From an uncultured Bacteroidales bacterium (GTDB lineage: Bacteria; Bacteroidota; Bacteroidia; Bacteroidales; FEN-979), in contig CAIVAT010000018.1 of the NCBI GenBank assembly GCA_903903985.1, positions 171,558 to 235,557 of the forward strand: a stretch of 64,000 nucleotides of DNA, read 5' to 3'. The notes beneath the pieces are model-generated. The model did not search any database. It was given only the letters and a program-made list of their open reading frames with translations, and was not told the origin of the DNA. Below, piece after piece: positions 25,380 to 35,000 of the stretch. The translations under genes were made by a program, and so were the position numbers. Every line of letters begins with the position of its first letter. The stretch's first letter is position 1.

Positions 25380-27797
25380 TCACTTTTTCAAATGTTCACC
25401 TTGCAGGTTTTTCCCCATTTTTTCATCTTCGATTTCCAGCGGATCCACATCGGAAGGATCATCGTAAATATCCATCAGGGGTTCTTCAAACGCTTTGGTA
25501 GTGCTCCATTTGTCGAGGCTAAGCAGCATGGCTGGCAATACAAACATATTGAGCAACCCGGCAACAAGCAAGGTGAAGGAGATCAGGAACCCGAGGGCCT
25601 GGGTGCCGCCAAAAGTGGAAAGGACAAAGATCCCGAAGCCAAAAAACAGCACGGTTGAGGAGTAGATCATGCTGTACCCGGTTTCTTTCAAAGCGGAAAT
25701 AACAGATGAAGGAATATCATGGTTGGTGTGTTTTAGCTGCAACCGGTATCGTGAGAGGAATTGGATGGAGTTATCAACGGAAATTCCAAGGGCAATACTG
25801 AATATCAGGATGGTGGAAGGTTTGATTGGTATCCCGGTGAAACCCATCAAGGCAGCGGTCATCAGCTGCGGGATCAGATTCGGGATCAGTGAAATTAAGA
25901 TCATCCGCCACGATGTAAACAGGAAAGCAAGCAACAGGGCTATGATCACCACCGCCAGGGCGATGCTTTCCCATAAATTCCGGATCAGGAAATTGGTCCC
26001 TGTTAAAAATACCACACTGGTACCGGTGATGGTGACATTGTATTTTGCGGGGTTGAAAATCGAATCGATGGTGGGTTTGAGACTGTGCTGGATGCTGTCG
26101 ATCTTTACGGTCCCTACATTGGCCATCTGAACACTTATCCTGGTAACCTGGTATGTTGAATCGATAAAATTATCAATGATGGAACGTTTTTTCGATTTGA
26201 ATGAAGGGATGTATCCGGCCATGAAAGTAAACTCACTGGAGTTCGGCAAAGAATAAAACTGGGGATCGCCTGCATAAAACGCCTGTTTGGCGGTTTTGAT
26301 CACCTCGACGATCGACAATGGCTTCGATAATTCCTTGTATGTTCTCAGGCTGTCCTGCAACCGGTCGATTTTTTTCAGGGTGGACAAGTTCAGCACTCCC
26401 TTTTTCTTTTTGGTATCCACAACTATTTCCAATGGCATGATTCCCTTGAAGTTCTTTTCAAAGAACATCATATCCGTGTAAATGGGATCGCGTTTGGAGA
26501 TGTCATCCACAATCGTTCCGCTTGTCTTCAGGCGGGATGCCCCCACCACACCGATCAAAATGCAAACGGCCATCGAAATATAAATCGGGGTGCGGTAGTG
26601 AGAGACCCAATATACGGCCTTGTCTATCAGTGATTTGGCGATGCTTTCTTCGATGTGTTTGGTATGTTTCCCCTTTGGTGGCGGCAGAAAACTGAAGAAT
26701 ATGGGAACCAGCGTGAGCGAAAGGACATAAATTACCATGATGCTGAGTGCGGCGATCAGCCCGAATTCAACCAGGAGCTTGTTGTTGGTGATGGTAAATG
26801 CTGCGAACCCGGCGGCAGTGGCGGCATTCGTGAGCAGGTTGGCCGCACCGATGCGTTGAATGACGCGCGACAAAGCTTTGGCCTGGTTCTGATGATGACT
26901 GTATTCGTAATGATATTTATTCAGGATGAAGATGCAGTTTTCGACCGCGATCACAATTACCAACGGGGGTATGATCGACGTAAGCATGGTGATTTTATAC
27001 CCGAAGAGGGCCATCAGGCCCAATGCCCACAAAACACTGATGATCATGATGACCATCGGGAATATGACCGCCTTTGATGACCGGAAAAAGACAAAAAGGA
27101 AGAAGGCACTCACCAGCAGGGCCAGCAAAATAAAAAGTTTAAGCTCATTCATCAGCTTCTTGGCAACGAGGGTTCGGATATACGGGAGCCCTGAAAAATG
27201 CACTTCCACCTTCGATTTTTCTGAAAACCGGTCGAGTGTTGCTTTTATATCATTGATCAGCCGGTCGCGGTCCTTCGAATCAATGCTTTTTTTATCCAGC
27301 GTAAGGGCCATCAGGTAAGCAGAGGTAGCCCTGTTATAGAGCAGTTCATCGTAAAAAGGCAATGAATATATCAGCGATTTGATGGAATCAGCCGCATGTT
27401 GATCTGTCAGTTTTTTAGAGGAGATGGGGACGAACGTGAATTTTTTCAGCGAATCATTTTTAACCAGGTTGTACAGCCTGGTCACCGATAAAACCTCGGC
27501 AACGCCACGGATTTTTTTCAATGAATCCGTAAGGTCGAACATGGTATTAAAATGTGACAGGGCGAAGAAATTTTTATCTACTATTCCAATGAACATGACC
27601 GTCCCGTCCTGTCCAAATTGCTTGATAAAATGCTTGTAAACAATATTTGTTGAATCCTTGGCCGGTAAAATACTTGCATTTTCATACTGAATCCTGACCT
27701 GTGTTGCTTTATAGCCCATGAAAGCAGTCATCAGGGCAACCACCACCAAAATGGCAATCCTGTTCCTTAAAATCGTTTTAACGAGGAAATTCCACAC
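25380..27797 (-). CDS. MMPL/RND-superfamily transporter
   Basis: About 806 residues from GTG at 27797 (VWNFLVKTILRNR). There are two repeats, each with one N-terminal membrane helix, a large extracytoplasmic domain and five further helices. FPMVIMIISVLWALGLMALFGYKITMLTS and the second-half GITKP-like ILIFSIALGISVDNSIQFLSRYR (a GxxxDN/D motif in TM4, the proton relay of RND proteins) are visible. The family exports lipids, hopanoids or hydrophobic compounds. A longer frame to 27965 reads through the promoter and a repeat and gives a non-family N-terminus, so I reject it. Divergent from the PPi-PFK gene. Confidence 0.88.
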   Translation of the reverse strand: MWNFLVKTILRNRIAILVVVALMTAFMGYKATQVRIQYENASILPAKDSTNIVYKHFIKQFGQDGTVMFIGIVDKNFFALSHFNTMFDLTDSLKKIRGVAEVLSVTRLYNLVKNDSLKKFTFVPISSKKLTDQHAADSIKSLIYSLPFYDELLYNRATSAYLMALTLDKKSIDSKDRDRLINDIKATLDRFSEKSKVEVHFSGLPYIRTLVAKKLMNELKLFILLALLVSAFFLFVFFRSSKAVIFPMVIMIISVLWALGLMALFGYKITMLTSIIPPLVIVIAVENCIFILNKYHYEYSHHQNQAKALSRVIQRIGAANLLTNAATAAGFAAFTITNNKLLVEFGLIAALSIMVIYVLSLTLVPIFFSFLPPPKGKHTKHIEESIAKSLIDKAVYWVSHYRTPIYISMAVCILIGVVGASRLKTSGTIVDDISKRDPIYTDMMFFEKNFKGIMPLEIVVDTKKKKGVLNLSTLKKIDRLQDSLRTYKELSKPLSIVEVIKTAKQAFYAGDPQFYSLPNSSEFTFMAGYIPSFKSKKRSIIDNFIDSTYQVTRISVQMANVGTVKIDSIQHSLKPTIDSIFNPAKYNVTITGTSVVFLTGTNFLIRNLWESIALAVVIIALLLAFLFTSWRMILISLIPNLIPQLMTAALMGFTGIPIKPSTILIFSIALGISVDNSIQFLSRYRLQLKHTNHDIPSSVISALKETGYSMIYSSTVLFFGFGIFVLSTFGGTQALGFLISFTLLVAGLLNMFVLPAMLLSLDKWSTTKAFEEPLMDIYDDPSDVDPLEIEDEKMGKNLQGEHLKK

Positions 27798-27815
27798 AAT
27801 TTTTATATTAGTGTG

Positions 27816-27846
27816 CAAAAGTACAAAAATATAGACAAGCGGACAA
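27816..27846 (-). promoter_or_regulatory. Transporter promoter (TTG-N20-TACTTTTG)
   Basis: Minus strand: TTG at 27846-27844, 20-bp spacer, TACTTTTG at 27823-27816, with the GTG start 19 bases later. The -33 element is inside the left arm of the inverted repeat 27837-27888. Confidence 0.65.
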
Positions 27847-27888
27847 TTGATCGCCCATCCGCTTGTCCACCCGTCCGTTTGTCCGCTT
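27837..27888. repeat. Inverted repeat AAGCGGACAA ... TTGTCCGCTT carrying two -33 boxes
   Basis: Perfect 10-bp arms at 27837-27846 and 27879-27888 enclose CCATCCGCTTGTCCACC and CGTCCG units. Related blocks occur at 2459-2495 and inside the methyltransferase gene at 47655-47692. Both flanking promoters take their TTG -33 element from the arms. Confidence 0.75.
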
Positions 27889-27908
27889 TTAAAAAAAATG
27901 TACTTTTG
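27878..27908 (+). promoter_or_regulatory. PPi-PFK promoter (TTTG-N19-TACTTTTG)
   Basis: -33 TTTG at 27878-27881, 19-bp spacer, -7 TACTTTTG at 27901-27908, start codon 20 bases later. An excellent match to the Bacteroidota consensus. Confidence 0.8.
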
Positions 27909-27928
27909 CACCCGAAAAGAAAAAAAAG

Positions 27929-29161
27929 ATGAAATACGAGCATAAACTGTTCCAGGGAAAGACACTGGCGATCTTATCAGGCGGAGGCGACACGCCAGCC
28001 ATCAATTCAAGCATTGAAGCCATACGAAACCGGGCTTCATTGTTAGGCTTTAAAGTTTATGGTGTGCTTCAGGGATGGAAAGGACTTCTTGGTGATGGCA
28101 ATGTCGTTGATCTCACCCATCAGCCGTATGACGGATATTATGGGGGCACTGCACTTCGTTCCAGCCGTACCAACCCTTTCCCGTCGAAAAGGAACCCTGA
28201 AAGCCGCGTTCCGCAGGTGTTACGGAATTTTGAACGTTATAAAATCGATGTACTGGTAACCATCGGAGGCGATGACACCAATGGGGCAGCCAAACGGTTG
28301 TTTGAAACAGAAGGGATCCCGGTCATCGGTTTCCCCAAGACCATTGACAATGATCTTCGTACCCGAACCATTCATCATTACAATGGTAAAGACATTGAAG
28401 CGGTTTTATGCCCCGGATTTCCTTCTGCAGCCCAATCGATGATGGAATTCACTGCGAACCTTAAAACTACGGCCGAATCGCATTCGCGGATCCTGGTGAT
28501 GGAGGTGATGGGCCGTGATGCCGGCTGGCTGACCGGCGCTGCGGTTTTCGGCGGTGCCTCGCTGGGCCTGATCCCTGAATTTGAGATCACCAAAGAGCGC
28601 AAGGAGGTCTTCTTTGAAACGGTCAAGGAAGCCTACATGAATTCAAGAAAGCGATACCTGGTCATCCCGGTTTCAGAAGGAACCCGCTGGTACGATGAAA
28701 AAAGCGGGAAGGTGGATGTGGTTTATGCCAGTTCTGAACTGGATGAATACGGCCATCCGAGGTTTGGCGGCGTAAGTGGGATCATCGCCTCCGAAATCTC
28801 CAGCCGTCTCGGCGTGGAAGCCCGTGCACAGATTTCGGGTTATTATCCCCGTTCAGGCCATTGCAGGCATTATGACCGCCGGTTGACCTCCACCCTGGCT
28901 GATAAAGTGGTCGACCTGTTGCTCCGCGAAGAATATGGACAGATGCCGGTGATGAAGAAGATCGTTACCAATGTCGAACTGGAAGAGTTCAATACCACCT
29001 CCATCGATATGGGAGCAGTCGGGAACAAACCGTTATCAGAAGATTACTATGATATCAGTAAGTTCTCATTTACAGATGCATACAAGGATTTTCTGAAAAA
29101 CATCCTTGGCGAACCGGAATGGGGAGATTTCAGGTACGACTTTCCGGTGGTGATTCCTTGA
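27929..29161 (+). CDS. pfp: Diphosphate--fructose-6-phosphate 1-phosphotransferase (PPi-PFK)
   Basis: 410 residues of the phosphofructokinase superfamily. LSGGGDTPAINSSIEA is the phosphate-donor loop, GGDDTNGAAKRL carries the Asp that in this family marks PPi rather than ATP as donor, and GFPKTIDNDLRTR contains the catalytic base region (TIDND). HxxS and MGRDAGWLTG follow. The reaction interconverts fructose-6-phosphate and fructose-1,6-bisphosphate reversibly with PPi. FBPase lies 1.8 kb downstream, so both directions of this step are encoded close together. ATP-dependent PFK activity cannot be strictly excluded by eye. Confidence 0.9.
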   Translation: MKYEHKLFQGKTLAILSGGGDTPAINSSIEAIRNRASLLGFKVYGVLQGWKGLLGDGNVVDLTHQPYDGYYGGTALRSSRTNPFPSKRNPESRVPQVLRNFERYKIDVLVTIGGDDTNGAAKRLFETEGIPVIGFPKTIDNDLRTRTIHHYNGKDIEAVLCPGFPSAAQSMMEFTANLKTTAESHSRILVMEVMGRDAGWLTGAAVFGGASLGLIPEFEITKERKEVFFETVKEAYMNSRKRYLVIPVSEGTRWYDEKSGKVDVVYASSELDEYGHPRFGGVSGIIASEISSRLGVEARAQISGYYPRSGHCRHYDRRLTSTLADKVVDLLLREEYGQMPVMKKIVTNVELEEFNTTSIDMGAVGNKPLSEDYYDISKFSFTDAYKDFLKNILGEPEWGDFRYDFPVVIP

Positions 29162-29164
29162 ATA

Positions 29165-29206
29165 GGGTGACAGGGTGACAGGGTAACAGGGTAACAGGGT
29201 AACAAA
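29165..29206. repeat. Tandem GGGTGACA/GGGTAACA repeat, left arm
   Basis: Five near-identical units of about 9 bp immediately after the pfp stop. The stretch 29173-29192 is a perfect 20-bp inverted match to 29578-29597. Confidence 0.85.
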
Positions 29207-29306
29207 GTAAACGGCTAATTGCCACATTGTCACCCTTTTGTTAATAACTTCTCCCTTTTCCCCATTCACCTTTTCCATTTTTTCTGATTAACCAGAAAAC
29301 CTGGAA

Positions 29307-29810
29307 ATGAAAACACACAAAGATTTAAATGCCTGGAAAAACAGCATTGAGCTGGTTTGTAAAATTTACCGGCTGACCAAATCCTTTCCAAAGGAAGAAT
29401 TATTTTGTTTGACAACACAGCTGCGGAGAGCAGCAATTTCAGTTCCATCCAATATCAGCGAAGGAGCCGCCCGGAATCAGAAAAGAGAGTTTATAAGGTT
29501 TCTTCGTATCGCGACAGGCAGCCTTTCTGAAATTGAAACGCAGATCATTATTGCCGGGTATTTGAAATATTGTAAGGACCCTGTTACCCTGTCACCCCGT
29601 TCCCCTTCCCTCCAGCACCAGCTGAATGGTATTCCTGCTCCTGAGTTCCATCATGATTTTCCTGCCATGGACAATGCGATTCACCGCCTCCTCGGTATAG
29701 TGGCGGATCGTAAACAGTTCAAGTCCTTCGTTGAAGCGGATTTCATAGTCCTTCTTCAGGAATGCAATCAACGGACTGATCTTTTGCATATCGGCATCCA
29801 CGCAGATTGA
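29307..29810 (+). CDS. Four-helix-bundle (S23/23S rRNA IVS-like) protein, C-terminally disrupted
   Basis: Residues 1-92 are a clear S23/four-helix-bundle family match: KTHKDLNAWKNSIELV, LTKSFPKEELFCL, QLRRAAISVPSNISEGAAR, EFIRFLRIATGSLSEIETQ, IIAGYLKYCK. The family normally ends near 115-120 residues with a fourth helix. Here, from residue 91, the frame enters the GTTACCCTGTCACCC repeat and then runs antisense through the 3' end of lysC to 29810, giving 75 residues of no family character. The gene is best read as truncated, or as a short protein whose end is repeat-derived. The fold is shared with Avd of diversity-generating retroelements. Confidence 0.65.
   Translation: MKTHKDLNAWKNSIELVCKIYRLTKSFPKEELFCLTTQLRRAAISVPSNISEGAARNQKREFIRFLRIATGSLSEIETQIIIAGYLKYCKDPVTLSPRSPSLQHQLNGIPAPEFHHDFPAMDNAIHRLLGIVADRKQFKSFVEADFIVLLQECNQRTDLLHIGIHAD
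29578..29599. repeat. Right arm of 20-bp perfect inverted repeat
   Basis: ACCCTGTTACCCTGTCACCC (29578-29597) is the exact reverse complement of 29173-29192. It ends the intact part of the four-helix-bundle gene and forms the last codons and stop of lysC. Confidence 0.85.
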
Positions 29811-30905
29811 GAAACTGATCGCAGAATTCTGCATGACATTCACTTTCACCCGATAGGTTGACAGGATCCTGAATATTTCACTGAGATTTTCTTCGAGGAT
29901 GAACGAAAAATCGCGTGGGGAAATAGAAATCAGCATCTGGTTTTGTTTCCGGATGAAGATCGGTATCGGAATTTTCCACTTACGGATGTTCTTCACAAGG
30001 GTCCCTTCAAGGTTCGGATCAACGAATGATCTGACCCTCAGCGAGATATTTGCATTTTCCAGGGGTTTGATGGTTTTTGGATGGATCACACTCGCCCCAT
30101 AATAGGCCAGTTCGATTGCTTCGCGATATGAAAGGGTTTCGAGGCAAATGGAATCCGGCATCCATTTAGGGTCGGCATTCATCACGCCCGGCACATCCTT
30201 CCAGATCGTCAACTCCCTGGAATGAAGGCTCCAGGCAAAGATTGCAGCAGAAAAATCGGATCCTTCACGGCCCAGCGTGGTGGTGTTTCCCGCTGAATCA
30301 CTGCCAATGAAACCCTGCGTCAATGCGATTGTCCCCGGTTCAGGATGATCATTAAAATAACCCTGGATTACATTTTGAATCAATGGTTCGGTGGCTTTCC
30401 AGTCAACCCGCGCATCCCGGTAGATAGAGTCAGTTCTGATCAGGTTGCGGACATCGAACAGATTTGACCGGCAGCCTTCCAGAACAAGGTAATGTTGAAG
30501 GATCGTCGAGGAGATCAATTCACCATAGCTTACAACCTGGTCATATTCAAAATCATACGGAGGGCGATCCTGGCTGTAGAGGTGCCCTTTGCGGATGTAT
30601 CCCCTGAGCTGGTTGAACAACGAATCAACCTCACCAAATACCGTGTGGTTTTTATTGGTAAACAGGCTTTCCAGGATCGAAAAATGATAATCCCATACCC
30701 TTTGATATGAGCTTACTACCCCAATGGGGTCGTTCTTCATGAAATTATTCAACAACGCTTCAAGTGCGTTTGTGGTTTTGCCCATGGCTGAAACCACTAC
30801 CAGCAATGGCACGGCGCTGAATTGCTTCAGGATCCCGGCCACATTTTTAATGCCGGCAGCACTGTTGACGGAAGCTCCTCCAAACTTGAAAACATTAACA
30901 AACAT
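29592..30905 (-). CDS. lysC: Aspartate kinase
   Basis: About 437 residues from the ATG at 30905 (MFVNVFKFGGASV), the usual family start; a 12-residue upstream extension to 30941 is rejected. KFGGAS near the start is the ATP/phosphate loop, TLGREGSDFSAAIFAWSL the aspartate/ATP block, and the last 150 residues form two ACT domains, here probably the feedback site. It phosphorylates aspartate, the first step to Lys, Thr and Met. The final residues (EGRGTG) and the TGA are encoded by the repeat at 29578-29599, so the native end has been altered. Confidence 0.93.
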   Translation of the reverse strand: MFVNVFKFGGASVNSAAGIKNVAGILKQFSAVPLLVVVSAMGKTTNALEALLNNFMKNDPIGVVSSYQRVWDYHFSILESLFTNKNHTVFGEVDSLFNQLRGYIRKGHLYSQDRPPYDFEYDQVVSYGELISSTILQHYLVLEGCRSNLFDVRNLIRTDSIYRDARVDWKATEPLIQNVIQGYFNDHPEPGTIALTQGFIGSDSAGNTTTLGREGSDFSAAIFAWSLHSRELTIWKDVPGVMNADPKWMPDSICLETLSYREAIELAYYGASVIHPKTIKPLENANISLRVRSFVDPNLEGTLVKNIRKWKIPIPIFIRKQNQMLISISPRDFSFILEENLSEIFRILSTYRVKVNVMQNSAISFSICVDADMQKISPLIAFLKKDYEIRFNEGLELFTIRHYTEEAVNRIVHGRKIMMELRSRNTIQLVLEGRGTG

Positions 30906-30909
30906 GCCG

Positions 30910-30917
30910 CAAAAGTA
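30910..30917 (-). promoter_or_regulatory. -7 box TACTTTTG adjacent to lysC start
   Basis: A perfect TAnnTTTG match ending 4 bases before the lysC ATG at 30905. If used, it predicts a leaderless transcript. No clear -33 element. Confidence 0.4.
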
Positions 30918-30951
30918 AATAAAAAGAAACATTGATTTCACCGGAATTTCC

Positions 30952-30959
30952 TAAATTTG
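30952..30959 (+). promoter_or_regulatory. -7 box TAAATTTG of fbp
   Basis: A perfect TAnnTTTG 19 bases before the fbp ATG. A TTG at 30932-30934 gives a 17-bp spacer to this box. Confidence 0.6.
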
Positions 30960-30978
30960 TTCTCTAAAACACAGCATT

Positions 30979-31998
30979 ATGAAATTCAAGACCCTCACTG
31001 AATTTATTATTGAAAAACAGGCCGAATATCCCCAGGCTTCGGGCGAATTGTCGCGCCTGCTCAATGACATTGGCATTGCCGCCAAATTTGTGAACCGCGA
31101 AGTGAACCGGGCCGGGCTGGGCGAAGTGATGGGCTATGCCGGGGAAGTGAATGTACAGGGAGAAGATCAGAAAAAACTGGATGTTTATGCCAATGACCAG
31201 TTTATTGCCGCATTGAAATCGGGTGGCCAATGCTGTGCAATTGGTTCTGAAGAGAATGAGGATATCATTGTCCTGGACAGCGATATATCAAAACACGGCA
31301 AATATGTTGTTGCCATGGATCCCTTGGATGGTTCCTCAAACATTGAGTCGAACGTATCCATCGGAACCCTTTTTTCAATTTATCGAAGGCGAACCGTGCG
31401 TGGTTCAGCCACACTGGAAGATTTCATGCAGCCTGGCCGTAACCTCGTCGCTGCCGGATATGTCATTTATGGCTCTTCCACCATGCTCGTTTACACGACA
31501 GGCTACGGCGTCAATGGCTTCACCCTGGATCCGTCGGTGGGACTGTTTATCCTGAGCCACCCAGATATGAAGTATCCCGAAGAAAGCAGTATTTATTCCA
31601 TCAATGAGGCCAACTATTTCTCTTTCCCGGAAGGGGTGAGGCAGTACATCCATTATTGCCAGGAGGAGGATAAAGCCACTCACCGGCCCTATTCAACCAG
31701 GTATATCGGTTCCATGGTGGCAGATATTCACAGGAACATCATCAAGGGCGGGATGTTTTTATACCCGGGCACCACGAAAAACAGAAGGGGCAAACTGAGG
31801 CTGCTGTATGAATGCAACCCGGTTGCATTCCTTGCCGAACAGGCAGGGGGCAAGGCTTCCGATGGGTTCCGCCGCATCCTCGATATCCAGCCAACCCGTT
31901 TACATGAACGTTCGCCTTTCTTCGTTGGGCCTACCGACATGGTGGAAAAAGCCGAGCAACTGATGAAGGAGCATTCCCCCGATTTTAAAATCGATTGA
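30979..31998 (+). CDS. fbp: Class 1 fructose-1,6-bisphosphatase
   Basis: 339 residues, normal for FBPase [15 protein letters not shown] carries the metal-binding Glu residues, and [26 protein letters not shown] is the invariant catalytic/metal block. [24 protein letters not shown] and [18 protein letters not shown] are the substrate-binding regions. It hydrolyses fructose-1,6-bisphosphate in gluconeogenesis. The mfd start follows only 7 bases after its stop. Confidence 0.97.
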   Translation: MKFKTLTEFIIEKQAEYPQASGELSRLLNDIGIAAKFVNREVNRAGLGEVMGYAGEVNVQGEDQKKLDVYANDQFIAALKSGGQCCAIGSEENEDIIVLDSDISKHGKYVVAMDPLDGSSNIESNVSIGTLFSIYRRRTVRGSATLEDFMQPGRNLVAAGYVIYGSSTMLVYTTGYGVNGFTLDPSVGLFILSHPDMKYPEESSIYSINEANYFSFPEGVRQYIHYCQEEDKATHRPYSTRYIGSMVADIHRNIIKGGMFLYPGTTKNRRGKLRLLYECNPVAFLAEQAGGKASDGFRRILDIQPTRLHERSPFFVGPTDMVEKAEQLMKEHSPDFKID

Positions 31999-32005
31999 GC
32001 CTCGA

Positions 32006-35000
32006 TTGAAACCTACTGATCTTTTAGCGCTGTTCAAAGAGAGTCCCCAGGTAAAGGAGATTGCCGGGCGTTTTGTTGCATTGAACCCCATCCCCCTGAC
32101 CCCTTCCCCAACAAGGGAAGGGGAGTCAAGTCCCTCCCTTGCCGGGGAAGGATTCAGGGTGGGGGCCAAGCGTTTCCGTCTTCACCTCTCCGGCCTCGTC
32201 GGCTCCTCCCGTTCACTCGTTACTGCGGCTGTTTTTGAGGAAACTACGCATGCACACCTGGTGCTGCTGCCCGACAGGGAATCTGCAGCCTATTTTTTCA
32301 ATGATCTGCAGCAGATTCTTAAAGACCGGGTCTATTATTTTCCATCCTCTTTCAAACGCGGATTCCAAACCGGTATCAAGGATAACCAGGGTTTATTGTC
32401 GCGGACGGAGGTTTTGAACCATCTCAACAGCAGGCAACGGAAGTTTATCATCGTAAGTTATCCCGAAGCAGTATCCGAAAAGGTTGTCAATAAAAAGTAT
32501 CTCGAAAAGAACACCCTGAAACTATCTGTCGGAGAACAGGTCAACATGGAATTTATCCTTGACCTGCTCCTGGAATACGAGTTCGAACGAGCCGATTTCG
32601 TGGTGGAACCAGGGCAGTTCTCCCTGCGTGGCGGATTGATTGATGTTTACTCCTTCAGCAACGATCATCCTTTCCGGATTGAATTTGCAGGCGACAAGGT
32701 GGGTACAATCCGAACCTTCGATCCTTCAAGCCAGCTTTCCATTCAAAAAATGAAGGAGATAAGCATTGTGCCTGATATCCGGGTTAATCCCGAAAAAAAG
32801 ATTGCCTATGAATCCGTTTTTGCTTTCCTTCCTGAAAATACGGTGATTTGGCTCGAAGACCCGGCATCAATGGCTCATTCTCTTGAAAAACAACCGGTTT
32901 CCAACCTGCTGGTCCATGGCAGCGAATTTCTTAAAACAATGCTTGACTATTCAACCTTTGAATTTGGACAGCAGTGTTATTTCAAATCCAGCCAGACCAT
33001 TCAATTTAATACAGCCCCCCAACCCTCATTTAATAAAAACTTTGACTTGCTCCTGCAGGACCTTCATAAGAATGCAGAAATTGGATACCGGAATTTCCTC
33101 CTGACCGACAGTCCAAAACAGGCAGAAAGGCTTCAAAGTATTTTTGAGGACATTGAGACGAAGGATGACACGTCCCACGTCCCGCGTCTCACGTCTCACG
33201 TCCCACTGAACTTTTCCCTCCACGAAGGTTTCATCGACCGTGACCTGAAAATAGCCTGTTATACCGATCATCAAATCTTTGAACGGTATCACAAATTCCA
33301 TTTGCGCGAAGGATATACCGCAAAGGAGGCACTTACACTGAAAGACCTGTATGATCTGCGGCCGGGCGATTATGTAACGCACATCGATCATGGTGTGGGC
33401 CGTTTCGACGGGTTGGAGAAAATCATCAACAATGGCAAGGAGCAAGAGGCGATCAGGTTGATTTACAAGAATGAAGATCTGCTTTATGTGAGCATCCATT
33501 CGCTGCACAGGATCTCAAAATACATCGGCAAGGAGGGAACCGCCCCCACACTCAACCGCCTTGGGTCGGATGTTTGGAATAAACTAAAGAATAAGACTAA
33601 AAGCCGGGTCAAGGACATTGCCAAAGAACTGATCAAGTTATATGCTGAACGGCGTGCGGCACAGGGTTTGGCGTGTTCGCCGGATACCTATCTGCAGACG
33701 GAACTGGAAGCTTCCTTTATATACGAAGACACGCCCGATCAGATCAAGGCAACCATTGATGTCAAAAGGGATCTTGAAGAATCCTACCCCATGGACCGCC
33801 TGATATGCGGCGATGTTGGTTTTGGCAAAACCGAGATTGCCATTCGTGCCGCATTCAAGGTGGTGGCAGAAAGCAAACAGGTGGCCATCCTGGTCCCGAC
33901 TACTATTCTTGCGCTGCAGCATTTTAAAACTTTTTCTGACCGGCTGAAAGCCTTCCCATGCCGCGTCGATTACATCAACCGTTTCAAATCGGCCAGGGAT
34001 CAAAAGAAGTTGCTTGCCGATCTGGCTGAAGGGAAGATCGATATCCTGATCGGGACACACCGTTTGCTCAGCAAGGATATTCTTTTTAAGGATCTTGGTT
34101 TGCTGGTCGTCGATGAAGAACAAAAATTCGGAGTGGGGGCAAAGGAAAAGATTAAAATGCTGCGCGTCAATGTTGATACGCTTACCCTAACCGCTACTCC
34201 AATTCCCCGTACCCTTCAATTTTCCCTGATGGGCGCGCGCGATCTTTCCATCATCAACACTCCTCCGCCCAACAGGTACCCGGTACAAACCGAAATCCAT
34301 CCCTTTGGAGAAGAGGTGATCAAAGAGGCCATCACGTATGAGGTGCAGCGTGGAGGGCAGGTGTTCTTTGTCACCACACGGGTGATGAATATCATGGACA
34401 TCTCCGTCATGGTGCAGCGAATGGTACCGGGGGTAAAAGTGGCCGTTGCCCATGGCCAGATGGAAGGCCATAAACTGGAAAAGGTGATGCTCGATTTTAT
34501 TGAAGGCGAATACGATGTGCTGATTGCAACAACGATCATTGAATCGGGCCTGGATATCTCCAATGTAAACACCATCATCATCAATGATGCCCATCATTAC
34601 GGCTTAAGCGATCTTCATCAGCTGCGCGGAAGGGTGGGGCGGTCTAATAAAAAGGCCTTCTGCTACCTGCTTGCTCCGCCCATGTCATCGCTTACCGACG
34701 AAGCCCGCAAACGGATGCGTGCCATCGAAGAGTTTTCTGACCTGGGAAGCGGGTTTAACATCGCCATGCGCGATCTGGATATCCGCGGGGCCGGGAATAT
34801 CCTGGGTGCCGAACAGAGTGGCTTTATCTCCGAAATCGGTTATGAGATGTACCAGAAAATCCTGGATGAAGCATTGCTTGAACTGAAGGAGACTGACTTC
34901 AAAGATTTATACACAACCGATGTGCCAAAATCGTATGTCAGGGATTGTGTAATTGAAACGGATATGGAGATCCTGATTCCCGATTATTATATCACCAACA

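Noticed and set aside
27798..27965. N-terminal extension of the MMPL/RND transporter
   Set aside because: The 56 codons span the promoter and the inverted repeat and lack any transporter-like sequence.
29165..29206. Possible CRISPR or minisatellite array
   Set aside because: Units are about 9 bp with no spacers; it is a short tandem repeat that forms one arm of an inverted pair.
29590..29810. C-terminal third of the four-helix-bundle frame as a genuine domain
   Set aside because: It is antisense to the ACT region of lysC and begins inside a repeat, so it is read-through rather than protein sequence under selection.
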